Shown one piece after another: positions 16,645 through 26,279 of a stretch of 64,000 nt of DNA. The position numbers were made by a program, and so were the translations under genes. Each line of letters starts with the position of its first letter. Position 1 is the stretch's first letter. This DNA is from DATHKG01 sp035489435 (lineage in GTDB: Bacteria > Bacteroidota > Bacteroidia > Chitinophagales > Chitinophagaceae), in NCBI GenBank assembly GCA_035489435.1, contig DATHKG010000096.1, one strand, 5' to 3'. The notes under the pieces were generated by a model. That model searched no databases and was not told where the DNA came from. It was given only the letters and a program-made list of their open reading frames with translations.

Positions 16645-17655
16645 TTAATTGCTTGAGCTATTTTTTATCATTTCGATGACTTTATCAGTGTGCCAGGCTG
16701 TTTGAAAAGTGTTAATTGTATTTGGAACCTTGCCCTGAACGGCCTTTATGAAATAGTCCATTTGAGAAGTATATTCTTCGCCCCTCAGATAGAAATCGAC
16801 ATTTTCCGTGAGATCGGTTACATATTTTACATTCCATCCTTTGGTGTATCCGTCGGGGCAGGCAGAGGTTTTGAAATGGACTTTCAATTCGTTTGCATCG
16901 CATATTATCTTGCCCTTGCTACCTACTATCGTTATTGATGTTGACATCTTGCGATAGGTTTCATCACTCCAGTTTACGGACAGGACGCCTGACAGTTTCG
17001 GATTGATCTCCATGAGAGAAAACACCGAATCCTCTACATTTTTAGAATAGAATGATTTAAGTAAGGTTCCTTTTATTTTAGTGATTGGACCAAGGATATT
17101 GTTGATAAGATCTATAACATGCGAAGCATAATCAAGCAGGCAGCCCCCGCCCTCTTTAGGATCCGATCTCCAGTTGGTTTGTTGTTTAACTACAACTGGT
17201 CCATACGATTCACCTACAAAATGAAATATCTCGCCGATGTACCCGTTGTCAATAAGTTTCTTTACTTCCTGGAAAGTGCCAATAAATTTGTTATGATAAC
17301 CTACCTGATTAATAAGCATTCTTGTTTTCGCCAATTCGACAAGGCCTTTACCTTCCTGAGAAGTGAGGCACAATGGCTTTTCCGAAAATACATGCCTACC
17401 ATAGTCCATAACCTTTGTAACCATTGCTGCATGGTATTTCGTTGGCACAGCTACCACTACGGCCTCTGGCTTGGCTTTCTCCAGCATTTCTTCATAATCA
17501 TTAAAGCAAGGAAAAGGGGAATACTTTTTAAATACATCCAATACCATTTTAGATGTATCGCTTACTCCTACCAATTCTACGTCGGGGTGTGCCCCTAAAA
17601 TGGATAGATGAGATATCCCCATTTTACCAGCTCCAATCAATGCAATTTTTGTCAT
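16645..17655 (-). CDS. Gfo/Idh/MocA-family sugar oxidoreductase
   Basis: An NAD(P)-dependent oxidoreductase, probably acting on a nucleotide sugar or a free sugar intermediate. The Rossmann motif GAGKMG is at residues 8-13 and the family's EKP motif, with the catalytic lysine, at 92-94 (Lys93). The C-terminal beta-sheet domain contains EGGGCLLDYASHVIDL, whose Asp/His pair is the usual remaining active-site element. The 336 residues are normal. Its start overlaps the stop of the DUF354 gene by 4 bases. Together with WecB it could make a 3-keto or uronic-acid intermediate, as WlbA/WbpB-type enzymes do, but the substrate is inferred only. Confidence 0.88.
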   Translation of the reverse strand: MTKIALIGAGKMGISHLSILGAHPDVELVGVSDTSKMVLDVFKKYSPFPCFNDYEEMLEKAKPEAVVVAVPTKYHAAMVTKVMDYGRHVFSEKPLCLTSQEGKGLVELAKTRMLINQVGYHNKFIGTFQEVKKLIDNGYIGEIFHFVGESYGPVVVKQQTNWRSDPKEGGGCLLDYASHVIDLINNILGPITKIKGTLLKSFYSKNVEDSVFSLMEINPKLSGVLSVNWSDETYRKMSTSITIVGSKGKIICDANELKVHFKTSACPDGYTKGWNVKYVTDLTENVDFYLRGEEYTSQMDYFIKAVQGKVPNTINTFQTAWHTDKVIEMIKNSSSN

Positions 17656-18680
17656 GGTTTTCTAAAATTTAGTATTTGGGATTTGAACATTTCATATGCT
17701 AGCTTACCTTTTATTAAGAGTTCTGTATCTGGTTGCTCATTTGAAGACCGTTCTATATACTGAATGAGTTTTTCCGGGGTTATTTGAGGTTCATAGTACA
17801 TCAATCCCTTTTTAATAAGAAAACTGTCAACATCTAATAAGTTGTCCTGATAAACTGAAATTGTAGGTATACCCAAAATCGCCATCTCTCTTGTCATTGA
17901 ACCACCTGCTCCAATAAACAAGGAACAATTAGCAGCGATATCTTCAAAATGCAAAGGCTTATCGGGTACAGTTAACGATGAAAATTTAGATTGTTTGAAG
18001 TGGTTTGTTTGGTTTCTGTCTCTAGGCAATACGGTTATTGAATATTTATTTTGTAATGCAATCAATGTGTCGTCAAGAAAATTCAATCCTCCTTTATAAT
18101 ACTGGGCAGTCAAAGGCTCGGGCCTGACATATAGTCTCACTATTTTGTTAGCTACCTCAGTACGCTTCTTATATATCTTTTCACCTGATCGCCACAAATA
18201 AATACCTTCCTTCACCCCGGGATATTGAGTGACCTTCTTTCTGGCTGCTCCTTGCCTAATAACTTTATCCACCGATAAGTTTTCCGGTATAAATACTCTG
18301 GTTGCAAAAAGAAATGAAGGAATATTTCCTAGCGCATGTTCATTATCGTTTGTATATATAGAAGGAATTCCCAACAGCTTTGCTACCAATGGAGAATGAA
18401 ACGAACTTTGAGAAACAGCCAGATCTAGTGAAAGCTTAGCCAAAAAATTTCTTAATTGCAAAACTCTGACAGGATAACCAAATATCTTTTTATGAATTTT
18501 CTTTCCATAATGTTCACCGATAACGGTGTAATTCAACGCTTTTTGGTCCAACAGGTCAATAGTGTTAGCTAATGGCCGGCATGTAATTACAACCTCATTT
18601 CCTGAATCTTCCAGGTCACGAATTAGGTGATAAAAAAGATTTATGTGAGGCGAGTTGGAGAGATCAAACCAAATTTTCAA
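17652..18680 (-). CDS. DUF354 protein (GT-B-like)
   Basis: A 342-residue member of the DUF354 family, which has the two-Rossmann fold of GT-B glycosyltransferases and UDP-GlcNAc 2-epimerases. Family marks are the N-terminal IWFDLSNSPHINLFYHLI, the EHYGKK segment, and a C-terminal LFIGAGGSMTREMAILGIPTISVY that corresponds to the nucleotide-sugar loop (GxGGxxxxEA-like). The start is TTG at 18680, inside the last codons of the preceding gene (17-base overlap). No enzymatic activity is generally established for the family. The position between oxidoreductases in a polysaccharide cluster suggests a glycosyltransferase or epimerase step. Confidence 0.85.
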   Translation of the reverse strand: MKIWFDLSNSPHINLFYHLIRDLEDSGNEVVITCRPLANTIDLLDQKALNYTVIGEHYGKKIHKKIFGYPVRVLQLRNFLAKLSLDLAVSQSSFHSPLVAKLLGIPSIYTNDNEHALGNIPSFLFATRVFIPENLSVDKVIRQGAARKKVTQYPGVKEGIYLWRSGEKIYKKRTEVANKIVRLYVRPEPLTAQYYKGGLNFLDDTLIALQNKYSITVLPRDRNQTNHFKQSKFSSLTVPDKPLHFEDIAANCSLFIGAGGSMTREMAILGIPTISVYQDNLLDVDSFLIKKGLMYYEPQITPEKLIQYIERSSNEQPDTELLIKGKLAYEMFKSQILNFRKP

Positions 18681-19851
18681 TGTCCTTGTTTGTGATTTTA
18701 ATGTAATAAGCTAATGCATAAAAAATCCACGCCTGCGACCATCGCATGTACGGAATTTTGTTTGTATAGTATTTTGTTTTTTGAAAAAAGAAGTAACCTT
18801 TAGGCGATTGCATATTTTCAATGGTCCATTTCATCACCTTATCGATTAGTTCCCTATTGCTTTCAAAGCAATTTGATTTTGCCAATGTTATGACCATCTG
18901 TGACGGCGCATGAATATCTATAGGGTAAAGAGAATTATTATAATATTTCGATCTCCCTTCCTTATCAAAAAAAGTGTTGAGATAATAAGCCAAACCGTTG
19001 TCAAAATTGCCTTGAAAACTTTTGTCTCCCGAATACTTACCGTACTCTGATATGCATTCTAAATTGAATCCTGTATGAAAGTTGTCGATCCATTGATGGA
19101 ATGGTAATGTGCTGTAGAACCATGACCCATTTGAATTTTGATAATCGCAACAATAAGCAACCGCTTTTTTTGCGGTTCTAATTAATTCATCATCCCTTGT
19201 GTAAAGATACAATCGACTTAATAATCTTGCCCCTAATAAGGATGCATTGAAGACAGAGGTGTTGTCAAAGGGAGAATACGAAAATGCAAAGTTGCCATTG
19301 TCATTATATGTTCGTTTAAGATCCTTAAGAATAAAGTCCTTGGAGGAAATCGCTTGCTCAAGATATGATCTTTCATTTGTTGCTTCATATGCATCAACGA
19401 ATGCGTTAGCTACAAAAGTCGTTGCAACAATCGTAGGTGTATATTTCTTTTGAAAAAATGCTCTGGACTCCCAATCAAAGTTATATCCCCAACAATTGCC
19501 TGAGTAGCCTTGAGTTCGAAGTGAAATTAACTTACTGGCAAGTACTTTTATTTGTTGGACAGAGTCGTGGCGGAAAGCTTCAATCTCACTTAATTTCGAA
19601 TATCCCGATATAAATAATGCCAGGCCCTTAGGGTTGATATCCTTTTCGATCCCCAGTGCAGGTCTCAAATTGAAAGGCATCTTTTTTATAAACTGAATCC
19701 ACATTAACCGACTTAATCGATTTTTGGGCAAGACAGGTGTCGCCTTGAAGACCTTGCTATTTAAACCATCGTATGGATCCCAGCCTCTAAATTGTTCATT
19801 ATGGCAATACTTTTCCAACAAACTGAAAGAGGCCTTTACAAGCTCACGCAT
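18664..19851 (-). CDS. Alpha-helical barrel-like protein of unknown function
   Basis: A 395-residue protein with no signal peptide. It is rich in aromatic residues and repeats motifs such as YLEQAISSKDFILKDLK, FNASLLGARLLSRLYLYT and WFYSTLPFHQWIDNFHTGFNLECI. The pairing of helices with conserved Trp/Tyr/His is typical of alpha/alpha-toroid (six-hairpin) proteins such as uronyl hydrolases, N-acylglucosamine 2-epimerases and prenyltransferases. I cannot assign a family with confidence. Its start overlaps the end of the bi-domain oxidoreductase by 8 bases and its end overlaps DUF354 by 17, so it is firmly in the module. A cytoplasmic sugar isomerase or lyase is a reasonable guess, not a finding. 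Confidence 0.6.
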   Translation of the reverse strand: MRELVKASFSLLEKYCHNEQFRGWDPYDGLNSKVFKATPVLPKNRLSRLMWIQFIKKMPFNLRPALGIEKDINPKGLALFISGYSKLSEIEAFRHDSVQQIKVLASKLISLRTQGYSGNCWGYNFDWESRAFFQKKYTPTIVATTFVANAFVDAYEATNERSYLEQAISSKDFILKDLKRTYNDNGNFAFSYSPFDNTSVFNASLLGARLLSRLYLYTRDDELIRTAKKAVAYCCDYQNSNGSWFYSTLPFHQWIDNFHTGFNLECISEYGKYSGDKSFQGNFDNGLAYYLNTFFDKEGRSKYYNNSLYPIDIHAPSQMVITLAKSNCFESNRELIDKVMKWTIENMQSPKGYFFFQKTKYYTNKIPYMRWSQAWIFYALAYYIKITNKDIENLV

Positions 19852-21997
19852 TTAAACAAATTTCTTGAGGTAAGCCAGTTTTTAGACTATCGATTATTTT
19901 GAAAGTAGAAAGTGTGGTCAGACAAATCGACCTAAAGCTGATTGGCATCTTGTTACCATCCCGTACAGCTGACAGAAAAGACTTCACTTCTTCCTGATGC
20001 CCTTTTCCCGATGATTTCAACTTAATTACTTTATTTCCACTATGGAGGGTTCCAGACTGAAAATCATTAATTACAGCGGTGATACCAGCTCCAGATATTT
20101 CAATATGTTCCTTAGGTAAACTTTTATTTCCATTTGCTACATAGGTAAGATTTCCTATGGAACCGTCGTTGAACTTAATTACTATAGAAATGTTATCATC
20201 AACTTTCAGTTTCTTATTAGTTGACTGAATGCAGTCAGCATACACTTTCACTGGTTCTGCATCTGTCATAAATTGCATTAAGTCTATAAAATGACACATC
20301 TCACCGATTATTCTCCCCGCTCCTATAGCCGGGTTTTGAGTCCAATGGTCCTTGGGGATGAAGCCCGCATTAATGCGTATGTTTATCACAGAAGGCTCTC
20401 CGCAATTTTTGAACGCTTCCTTAATAGCTACGCAAATTGGAGCAAAGCGCCTGTTGAAACCCACCATTAATGAAACGTTGCTCGATGCGTCGATTTTTAT
20501 AATCGCTTGTAATTCCTCTTGAGTGACAGCCAAAGGCTTTTCTACAAAAACAGATTTGCCCGCTTTGATTGATTGGATAACCTGACTTGCATGAGACGAA
20601 TGCGGCGTAGCAATAAAAACAGTATTTATGTCTGTTTTTTCCAGGATATCTTTAATATCAGCTGAACAAAAATTGAATCCGAACTTTTCAGCAACGTTTT
20701 TTGAAGTAATACCTTTAGATGTGACGACAGTGTCTAGAGATGCGCCAAATGACTTCACATTAGGGATAAGATAGCTTTGTGCGAAACTGCCTGCTCCGAT
20801 AAAAGCGACATTCAATTGTTTTAAAGGCAGATTTTTTACTCGTGTCGATGTAGAAAATTTGCTGCTTCCGTCTTTGTATTTTAACAAGATTCCAATATGT
20901 GGTACTTGTGTTTTACCGAGAACGATGTTGTAAGCTTCTTCTGCCTGGACAATATTAAATGTGTGAGTTACTAAAGGTTTTACGTTGATAAGTCCTTTAG
21001 AAATCATTTCGAGGAATACGGACATGTTTCTTTGTTCTGTCCATCTTACATAAGCAAAAGGGTAGTCAATACCCCCCTCTTCATAATCAGTATCGTACCT
21101 TCCAGGACCATAAGAGCAGGATATTCTTAATTCCAGTTCCTTCCTGTAAAAGTAGGGGTCCCGGGGCACATCCATTTTGACGGCGCCTACCACTACAATT
21201 CTACCTTTTTTGCGACTTATCTCTGTCGATAACACAATTGGGTCATTGGTCGGTGCCGCAGCGGTAATTATCACGCTATCGAAACCATGTCCGTTTGTAA
21301 AATTATCACAAGCGCTCATTAGATTTATGTCACTCCTGTGAAGTGCTTTAGAAATTCCAAGTTCATTGGCCAGTAAGATGAGCCTTTCTGAAAGGTCTAT
21401 CCCGAAAACGTCACAACCATTTGCTTTCAAAAGTTGAGCTGTCAATTGTCCAAGAAGACCTAAACCGACTACACAGACTTTTTCCCCTAGCTTTGGTTCT
21501 GCTTGACGTACACCTTGCAGGGCAATTGCCCCCAGAGTAGTAAAGGCAGCTTCTTCGAAACTGACATTTTCAGGTATTTTAACTACCAGATGTTGCGGAA
21601 CGCTGACAATTTCCGCATGAGACGCATAGTCCTGACCTGCACACGCAACTCTATCACCTGGTTGAAAGCTACCACCATCGTCGAGAGAACTTAACACAGT
21701 GCCAGCTGTACTATAGCCCATAGCTTTCAATGAATCAAGCTTTGTTTTAACTTTATTAATAGTTGCAGTGAAACCTTCTTTCTTGATGTTTGCTAACACC
21801 TGGGCCACGAGGTCCGGACGCTGTCTCGCTTTTCCCAATAAATTTGCCTGCGCAACTTTAATAGTGCTCCGTTCCGTACCTGAACTAATTAGTGAAAATT
21901 TATTTTCCACCAATACCATTCTTTCTGACATGGACGGCATTGGTACATCGTCTACATACAATTTTCCTGACTTAAAGTTTTGAATTAATTGTTTCAA
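19844..21997 (-). CDS. Bi-domain oxidoreductase: zinc-ADH-like plus Gfo/Idh
   Basis: A fusion of two dehydrogenases in 717 residues. Residues about 1-350 are an MDR/alcohol-dehydrogenase-like domain with the Rossmann motif VVGLGLLGQLTAQLL and a GYSTAGTV segment. The usual structural-zinc cysteine cluster is not evident. Residues about 375-717 are a Gfo/Idh/MocA domain with VAFIGAGSFAQSYL and the EKPLAVT motif. The linked pair is a known architecture of polysaccharide clusters, often beside DUF354 proteins and heparinase-type lyases. TTG start, 11 bases after asnB. The two domains may perform sequential oxidation and reduction of one sugar. The substrate is unknown. Confidence 0.88.
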   Translation of the reverse strand: MKQLIQNFKSGKLYVDDVPMPSMSERMVLVENKFSLISSGTERSTIKVAQANLLGKARQRPDLVAQVLANIKKEGFTATINKVKTKLDSLKAMGYSTAGTVLSSLDDGGSFQPGDRVACAGQDYASHAEIVSVPQHLVVKIPENVSFEEAAFTTLGAIALQGVRQAEPKLGEKVCVVGLGLLGQLTAQLLKANGCDVFGIDLSERLILLANELGISKALHRSDINLMSACDNFTNGHGFDSVIITAAAPTNDPIVLSTEISRKKGRIVVVGAVKMDVPRDPYFYRKELELRISCSYGPGRYDTDYEEGGIDYPFAYVRWTEQRNMSVFLEMISKGLINVKPLVTHTFNIVQAEEAYNIVLGKTQVPHIGILLKYKDGSSKFSTSTRVKNLPLKQLNVAFIGAGSFAQSYLIPNVKSFGASLDTVVTSKGITSKNVAEKFGFNFCSADIKDILEKTDINTVFIATPHSSHASQVIQSIKAGKSVFVEKPLAVTQEELQAIIKIDASSNVSLMVGFNRRFAPICVAIKEAFKNCGEPSVINIRINAGFIPKDHWTQNPAIGAGRIIGEMCHFIDLMQFMTDAEPVKVYADCIQSTNKKLKVDDNISIVIKFNDGSIGNLTYVANGNKSLPKEHIEISGAGITAVINDFQSGTLHSGNKVIKLKSSGKGHQEEVKSFLSAVRDGNKMPISFRSICLTTLSTFKIIDSLKTGLPQEICLNA

Positions 21998-22008
21998 TGA
22001 TTATACGT

Positions 22009-23907
22009 TTACGAGGTTTTATCTAAATATTCTCTACACCATAATTCGAGAGTTAAAAGTTGATAGATTTGGTAAGCATTATCTGCTAAACCTCCTCTGT
22101 CATTCTCAATCATTTTCTTTATGAAAGGGTAATTGAAAAACCCTCTGCTTACAATATTTCGTTCGCTTAACAAATCATCGACCATATCACTAAGTTCATT
22201 CGAAATCCAAGAACGGATCGGTGCACCAAAAGCCGCCTTTGGCCGATAAATAATTTTGTTAGGCAGATACTTTTCAGCAGATTTTTTAAGAACGTATTTC
22301 AGCGTGCCTCCTTTTATCTTAAGAGAACCAGGTATTTGCATTGCCTTAGACACTACAAGCTTATCTATAAAAGGTACTCTTACTTCAACCGATGCTGCCA
22401 TAGATGCGCGATCAGTATAAGTCAAATTCAGTCCCAACATAAACATTTGTGTATCTATATTACACATCTGGTTTACAGGATCATTCTTATATTTTGCTTT
22501 GAATAAATCATTATGGTCGCAAACAATATTTGGTACAAAAGATGCGTATTCGTCCCGTAGCATTTGCTTTAATTCATAAGTATCAAAATATGAGTAACTT
22601 CTCATGTATGCTTCAGAGAAAGGAAGAGTAGCAAAACTCAGAAATCGTCTAAGCCACCTTCCGAGTTTAAATCCATTTCCGAAAATCTTGACAGGAATAC
22701 GCTTGGCTATCTTGGCAATCGCGAATTTTAGAAAAACCGGAAGTTTATTATATTTTAATGCCAAAAGGGTGGCTTTGTGTCGTCTATACCCCAAATAGAT
22801 TTCGTCTGCGCCCATCCCGGATAATATAACCTTTACTCCTTCCTGCCGAGCAGCCCTGCAGATTAGATAAGTATTTATTGCTGCAGGATCTCCAATTGGC
22901 TCATCTAAAGTGCGCGCCATTCTAGGAAGTTCCGATAAGATATCTGCATCGATCTTAATTACATTGTGGTCTAAATTGAAAATGCTGGCAACGATCTTGG
23001 CATATTTTTCATCTTCAGGCATTTGTTCTATCTTCTTGTCCCTTTTTGAGGTTGAAATTGTATACGTAGATAAATCATGCTGTGCCTTCTTTGCGATGGC
23101 AATGATTAACGATGAGTCTAAACCTCCGCTCAAAAATCCACTTACTGGTACATCAGCGACCATGTGACGTTTCACTGAGTCAGAAAGTGTATCGGCCACA
23201 TCACTAATAATTTCGTTCTCACTGTCATCGTTAATTAAAGAATCATCAAATTCCCAATACTTAGAAATTTTAATGCCTTCGTCATTACTAAATGTTAGAT
23301 AATGAGCGGGGGGTAATTTATGACACCCTTTAAACATTGTGTCGTCTCCAGCAACCCAGAGATAGTTTAGACAGCTTACTAACGATTTAGGGTTAATGGT
23401 TTTATCAAATCCGGGAATATCGACTAAGGTTTTCAGTTCTGAGCTAAAAGCAAAGGCCCCATTTATATATGTATAGAAAAGCGGCTTTATCCCAAAGTGA
23501 TCTCTCGCAATGATCATAGATTTCTTAACTGTATCATAGAGGGCGAAAGCAAACATACCGATTAGGTGATCAAGTGCTCGAAGACCATAACAGTTAAACA
23601 TCTCAAGTATGACCTCCGTATCAGAATTGGTAACAAACTTAATCCCATAATTTAACTGCAACTGTGCTCGAAGTTCCTTGTAATTATAGATTTCCCCATT
23701 GAAAACAATAAGTAAATTATTTTTAATAAAAGGTTGATTTGCAGCAGCTGACAGGTCGAGAATGGATAACCTTTGATGCGCAAAAGCAATAAAATCATCC
23801 TGCCAAATTGATTGATTGTCCGGACCTCGATGTCTTTGTATTTCATTTGCCAATTGGGCCAATTGCAAATTATCGTCGAATCCAGAAAATCCTGCTAATC
23901 CACACAT
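22009..23907 (-). CDS. asnB: Asparagine synthase-type glutamine amidotransferase
   Basis: A glutamine-hydrolysing amidotransferase of 632 residues. The start is set by chemistry: the ATG at 23907 gives MCGLAGF, whose Cys2 becomes the N-terminal nucleophile; an upstream frame adds 21 residues and would block it. The glutaminase domain has RHRGPD and FNGEIYNY. The synthetase domain has the ATP-pyrophosphatase motif SGGLDSS at about 260-266 and IGDPAAINTYLI. In capsule clusters such proteins commonly amidate a uronic acid or an amino-acid substituent rather than make free asparagine, and the context here favours that. A 229-base gap separates it from the GT4 gene upstream, so a promoter may lie there, although I see no clear one. 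Confidence 0.92.
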   Translation of the reverse strand: MCGLAGFSGFDDNLQLAQLANEIQRHRGPDNQSIWQDDFIAFAHQRLSILDLSAAANQPFIKNNLLIVFNGEIYNYKELRAQLQLNYGIKFVTNSDTEVILEMFNCYGLRALDHLIGMFAFALYDTVKKSMIIARDHFGIKPLFYTYINGAFAFSSELKTLVDIPGFDKTINPKSLVSCLNYLWVAGDDTMFKGCHKLPPAHYLTFSNDEGIKISKYWEFDDSLINDDSENEIISDVADTLSDSVKRHMVADVPVSGFLSGGLDSSLIIAIAKKAQHDLSTYTISTSKRDKKIEQMPEDEKYAKIVASIFNLDHNVIKIDADILSELPRMARTLDEPIGDPAAINTYLICRAARQEGVKVILSGMGADEIYLGYRRHKATLLALKYNKLPVFLKFAIAKIAKRIPVKIFGNGFKLGRWLRRFLSFATLPFSEAYMRSYSYFDTYELKQMLRDEYASFVPNIVCDHNDLFKAKYKNDPVNQMCNIDTQMFMLGLNLTYTDRASMAASVEVRVPFIDKLVVSKAMQIPGSLKIKGGTLKYVLKKSAEKYLPNKIIYRPKAAFGAPIRSWISNELSDMVDDLLSERNIVSRGFFNYPFIKKMIENDRGGLADNAYQIYQLLTLELWCREYLDKTS

Positions 23908-24136
23908 ATAAAGTAGGTAACCTAATTTAAAATTCTTTGATCGAATAATCGTTGGTTGGCGCTCTTGCAATGTTTTGTGACTTCATCGGATAATAATAAG
24001 CCATAGTATGCGCCAGGAATAGAGATCACTACAATAGAGATAGCTTACAGAATTTTTTCGAAATAGTAACGTTGTTTAATTCTTGTAGGCTTCGATTCTT
24101 TACATTTATTATAATGGTCAAGAATAAAAAGGAGAA

Positions 24137-25264
24137 TTAATTTTGCGAAGTTTGTATCATCTGTTTGTATAATTCTTGAAATTCGAATCCTACGGCTGAA
24201 GCACTAAAGCGCACAACTAATTCCGGATTTTGTCGTCTCATTTTATCTTGAATCAATGTGTCGTTAACTAGCACAATAATCTTTTCTGAGATATCATCAA
24301 TGTTTCCAGCGTCTATAAACAGACAGTTCGAGTTTTCAATAAGATAGTTTAAGGCAAAACGAACTCTTGTAGTAATCAGTGGAATTCCACATCTAAGGGC
24401 TTCAACCAGGGCCATTGGCATTCCTTCAGGAAAATGGGACGGAAAAATAAATATATCCGCAGACTGGATTAGTGAAGCGATCTCATCGTGAGGAATTAAG
24501 CCTAACCATATTATCGATTCATCTACCAAGAGATCCTGGGCAAGTCGACGAGACGATGCCAATTCTGGACCATCACCAGCAACAACCAATATATATGCTG
24601 GATTTATCTCTAAGATAATTTTAAGCGCTGCGATGAGGTCATCTAATCCTTTTCCTTTCACTATACGCGAAACAAATAAAATATAAGTTTTATTGGTATT
24701 CTTAGCAAAAAATGTACATCTTTTAACTTCGTTTAGATTTACAATATTCTTTACGACTTCCAGCTTGTGGACATTCCCAAATTTTAACACAAATTGTGTC
24801 TTTTCAATTTCCGACAAGACTCCTATTTTCTTCGCTCCAACGAAAAATAGCCTTATTAAAAATCGATATACACTGCTCTTAGTGTTTATCAAATCACTGC
24901 TGCCATGTAGCTTGAATATTAATCTTTGTCCAAAAAGATAACAGAAAATTGAAAACGGAAGGTCGCGTAATAACGATCTTCTATCAAATGCAGTATTTAT
25001 GTGAACTATTTGAGGGCGATATGTAGCTATTTGATAAATGAATATAATGAAGACTTGTATTGTATTGATAACTTTTCTTACATGCCCTTCTTTTTGATGG
25101 ACCAGAGATCCACCATCCACTTTGCTTCCGTAATCAAAAGTGCGTATTTTGAATTGTTCATTTTTATTAAAATAGTCTACCAGAAATGGTAGGTGAGTAG
25201 TAGGTCCACCCATTTTCAGTTTCTTAGAAGGAATGCCCATTAATATTTTTGTTTCTCTAATCAT
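24137..25264 (-). CDS. GT4-family glycosyltransferase
   Basis: A 375-residue GT-B retaining glycosyltransferase. The N-terminal half has LMGIPSKKLKMGGPTTHL, and KLHGSSDLI near residue 118 is typical of the acceptor side. The C-terminal half shows LFVSRIVKGKGLDDLI, VVAGDGPEL and the E-x7-E loop FPEGMPMALVEALRCGIPL. ATG start. It is the last glycosyltransferase before the sugar-modifying module and sits 60 bases after a deacetylase gene. It presumably adds one residue to the capsule repeat. Confidence 0.9.
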   Translation of the reverse strand: MIRETKILMGIPSKKLKMGGPTTHLPFLVDYFNKNEQFKIRTFDYGSKVDGGSLVHQKEGHVRKVINTIQVFIIFIYQIATYRPQIVHINTAFDRRSLLRDLPFSIFCYLFGQRLIFKLHGSSDLINTKSSVYRFLIRLFFVGAKKIGVLSEIEKTQFVLKFGNVHKLEVVKNIVNLNEVKRCTFFAKNTNKTYILFVSRIVKGKGLDDLIAALKIILEINPAYILVVAGDGPELASSRRLAQDLLVDESIIWLGLIPHDEIASLIQSADIFIFPSHFPEGMPMALVEALRCGIPLITTRVRFALNYLIENSNCLFIDAGNIDDISEKIIVLVNDTLIQDKMRRQNPELVVRFSASAVGFEFQELYKQMIQTSQN

Positions 25265-25324
25265 AAATAAGCTTAAATGATTGTGGAACGAATAGACAAT
25301 CCTTTCGGATTCGTAATAAGTAAG

Positions 25325-26212
25325 CTATGCCTCGCGTTGATGTTTCGGTGGATGCTTAAAGTAAAAGCGTTGCCAGAGGCCTAAAGCTTTAGCAATGTTT
25401 TCCAAATAACCACCAGCATCATTTATAGAATAACGAGGTATTAAGTAAGGGTCTGCATGCGTTACTTTAATGACGGCCGGAAAAGTAGTAAAACATAATT
25501 TATATCCACATTCCTTTGCAATGCTAATCGTATCTGAATTATAGTCACCATTTGGATAAGCAAGATATTCTATTTCTTTCTTTAACCATTTCGTCAAAAT
25601 TTCTTTGGAATGTAAGAGCTCCTTTCGTTGAACTTCAACCGAACATCGTTTTAATATCGGATGACTTACAGTATGTGAACCAATAGTAATTAGCTCTTTT
25701 TCGCTTATTAATTTCAGTTCATCTAAATCAATACAACTTCTATCTAAAATGAAATTAGCTTTTAATAAGGCGACTTTGTCATAGAATTTTTCGAATGTCA
25801 ATTTTTTGAACTCGTCAACGTTCTTGATCTTTGTTAAGAAACGCTGTCTTTTTATTCTAGCATATTCGAACCAATAATTCCCGTTAATTACTGGATCGGT
25901 AGGTATAAAAATAGTAACTGGGATTCTGTACTTCTCAATTATTGGCAAAAGCTCTAAATTTGGCTTCCATCCATCGTCGAAAGTTATGCATACCATCTTC
26001 CCAGTCAATTCTTTTCGAGTCAATAATAATAATTCTAATTCTTTCGTTGAGATAAATTGATACTTATTGTTTGCCAGCCAAAGAATTACCTTATGAAAAA
26101 TATCTTTAGATGGATTATGAAAATAAATCGATAAGATGCCACTGGTGTTTGATTTTCGTAGCTTATACACTGCAATTAGAAAAAATGCGATTGCTTCTTT
26201 CAAGAGTTTCAT
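25325..26212 (-). CDS. Polysaccharide deacetylase (NodB/CE4-like)
   Basis: A metal-dependent deacetylase of 295 residues that would remove N-acetyl groups from a polysaccharide or a sugar intermediate. The NodB motifs are visible: TFDDG with Asp79/Asp80, the metal-binding His180-x3-His184 in SHTVSHP, and LAYPNGDYN as motif 3. The N-terminal stretch (FFLIAVYKLRK) could be a signal or anchor, but it is weak, so the location is uncertain. It lies between two GT4 genes, 67 and 60 bases from them. The combination fits modification of a HexNAc in the capsule repeat. Confidence 0.85.
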   Translation of the reverse strand: MKLLKEAIAFFLIAVYKLRKSNTSGILSIYFHNPSKDIFHKVILWLANNKYQFISTKELELLLLTRKELTGKMVCITFDDGWKPNLELLPIIEKYRIPVTIFIPTDPVINGNYWFEYARIKRQRFLTKIKNVDEFKKLTFEKFYDKVALLKANFILDRSCIDLDELKLISEKELITIGSHTVSHPILKRCSVEVQRKELLHSKEILTKWLKKEIEYLAYPNGDYNSDTISIAKECGYKLCFTTFPAVIKVTHADPYLIPRYSINDAGGYLENIAKALGLWQRFYFKHPPKHQREA

Positions 26213-26279
26213 AAGTAATTGAAATGTTGTTTGGCATCATTCGATAGACTATTAATGGGCATTCGGTTTTGAAGCTGAT

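Noticed and set aside
17119..17598. 159-codon + strand frame
   Set aside because: Antisense to the Gfo/Idh gene, rich in Cys/His/Phe as expected from a shadow frame, without a family resemblance.
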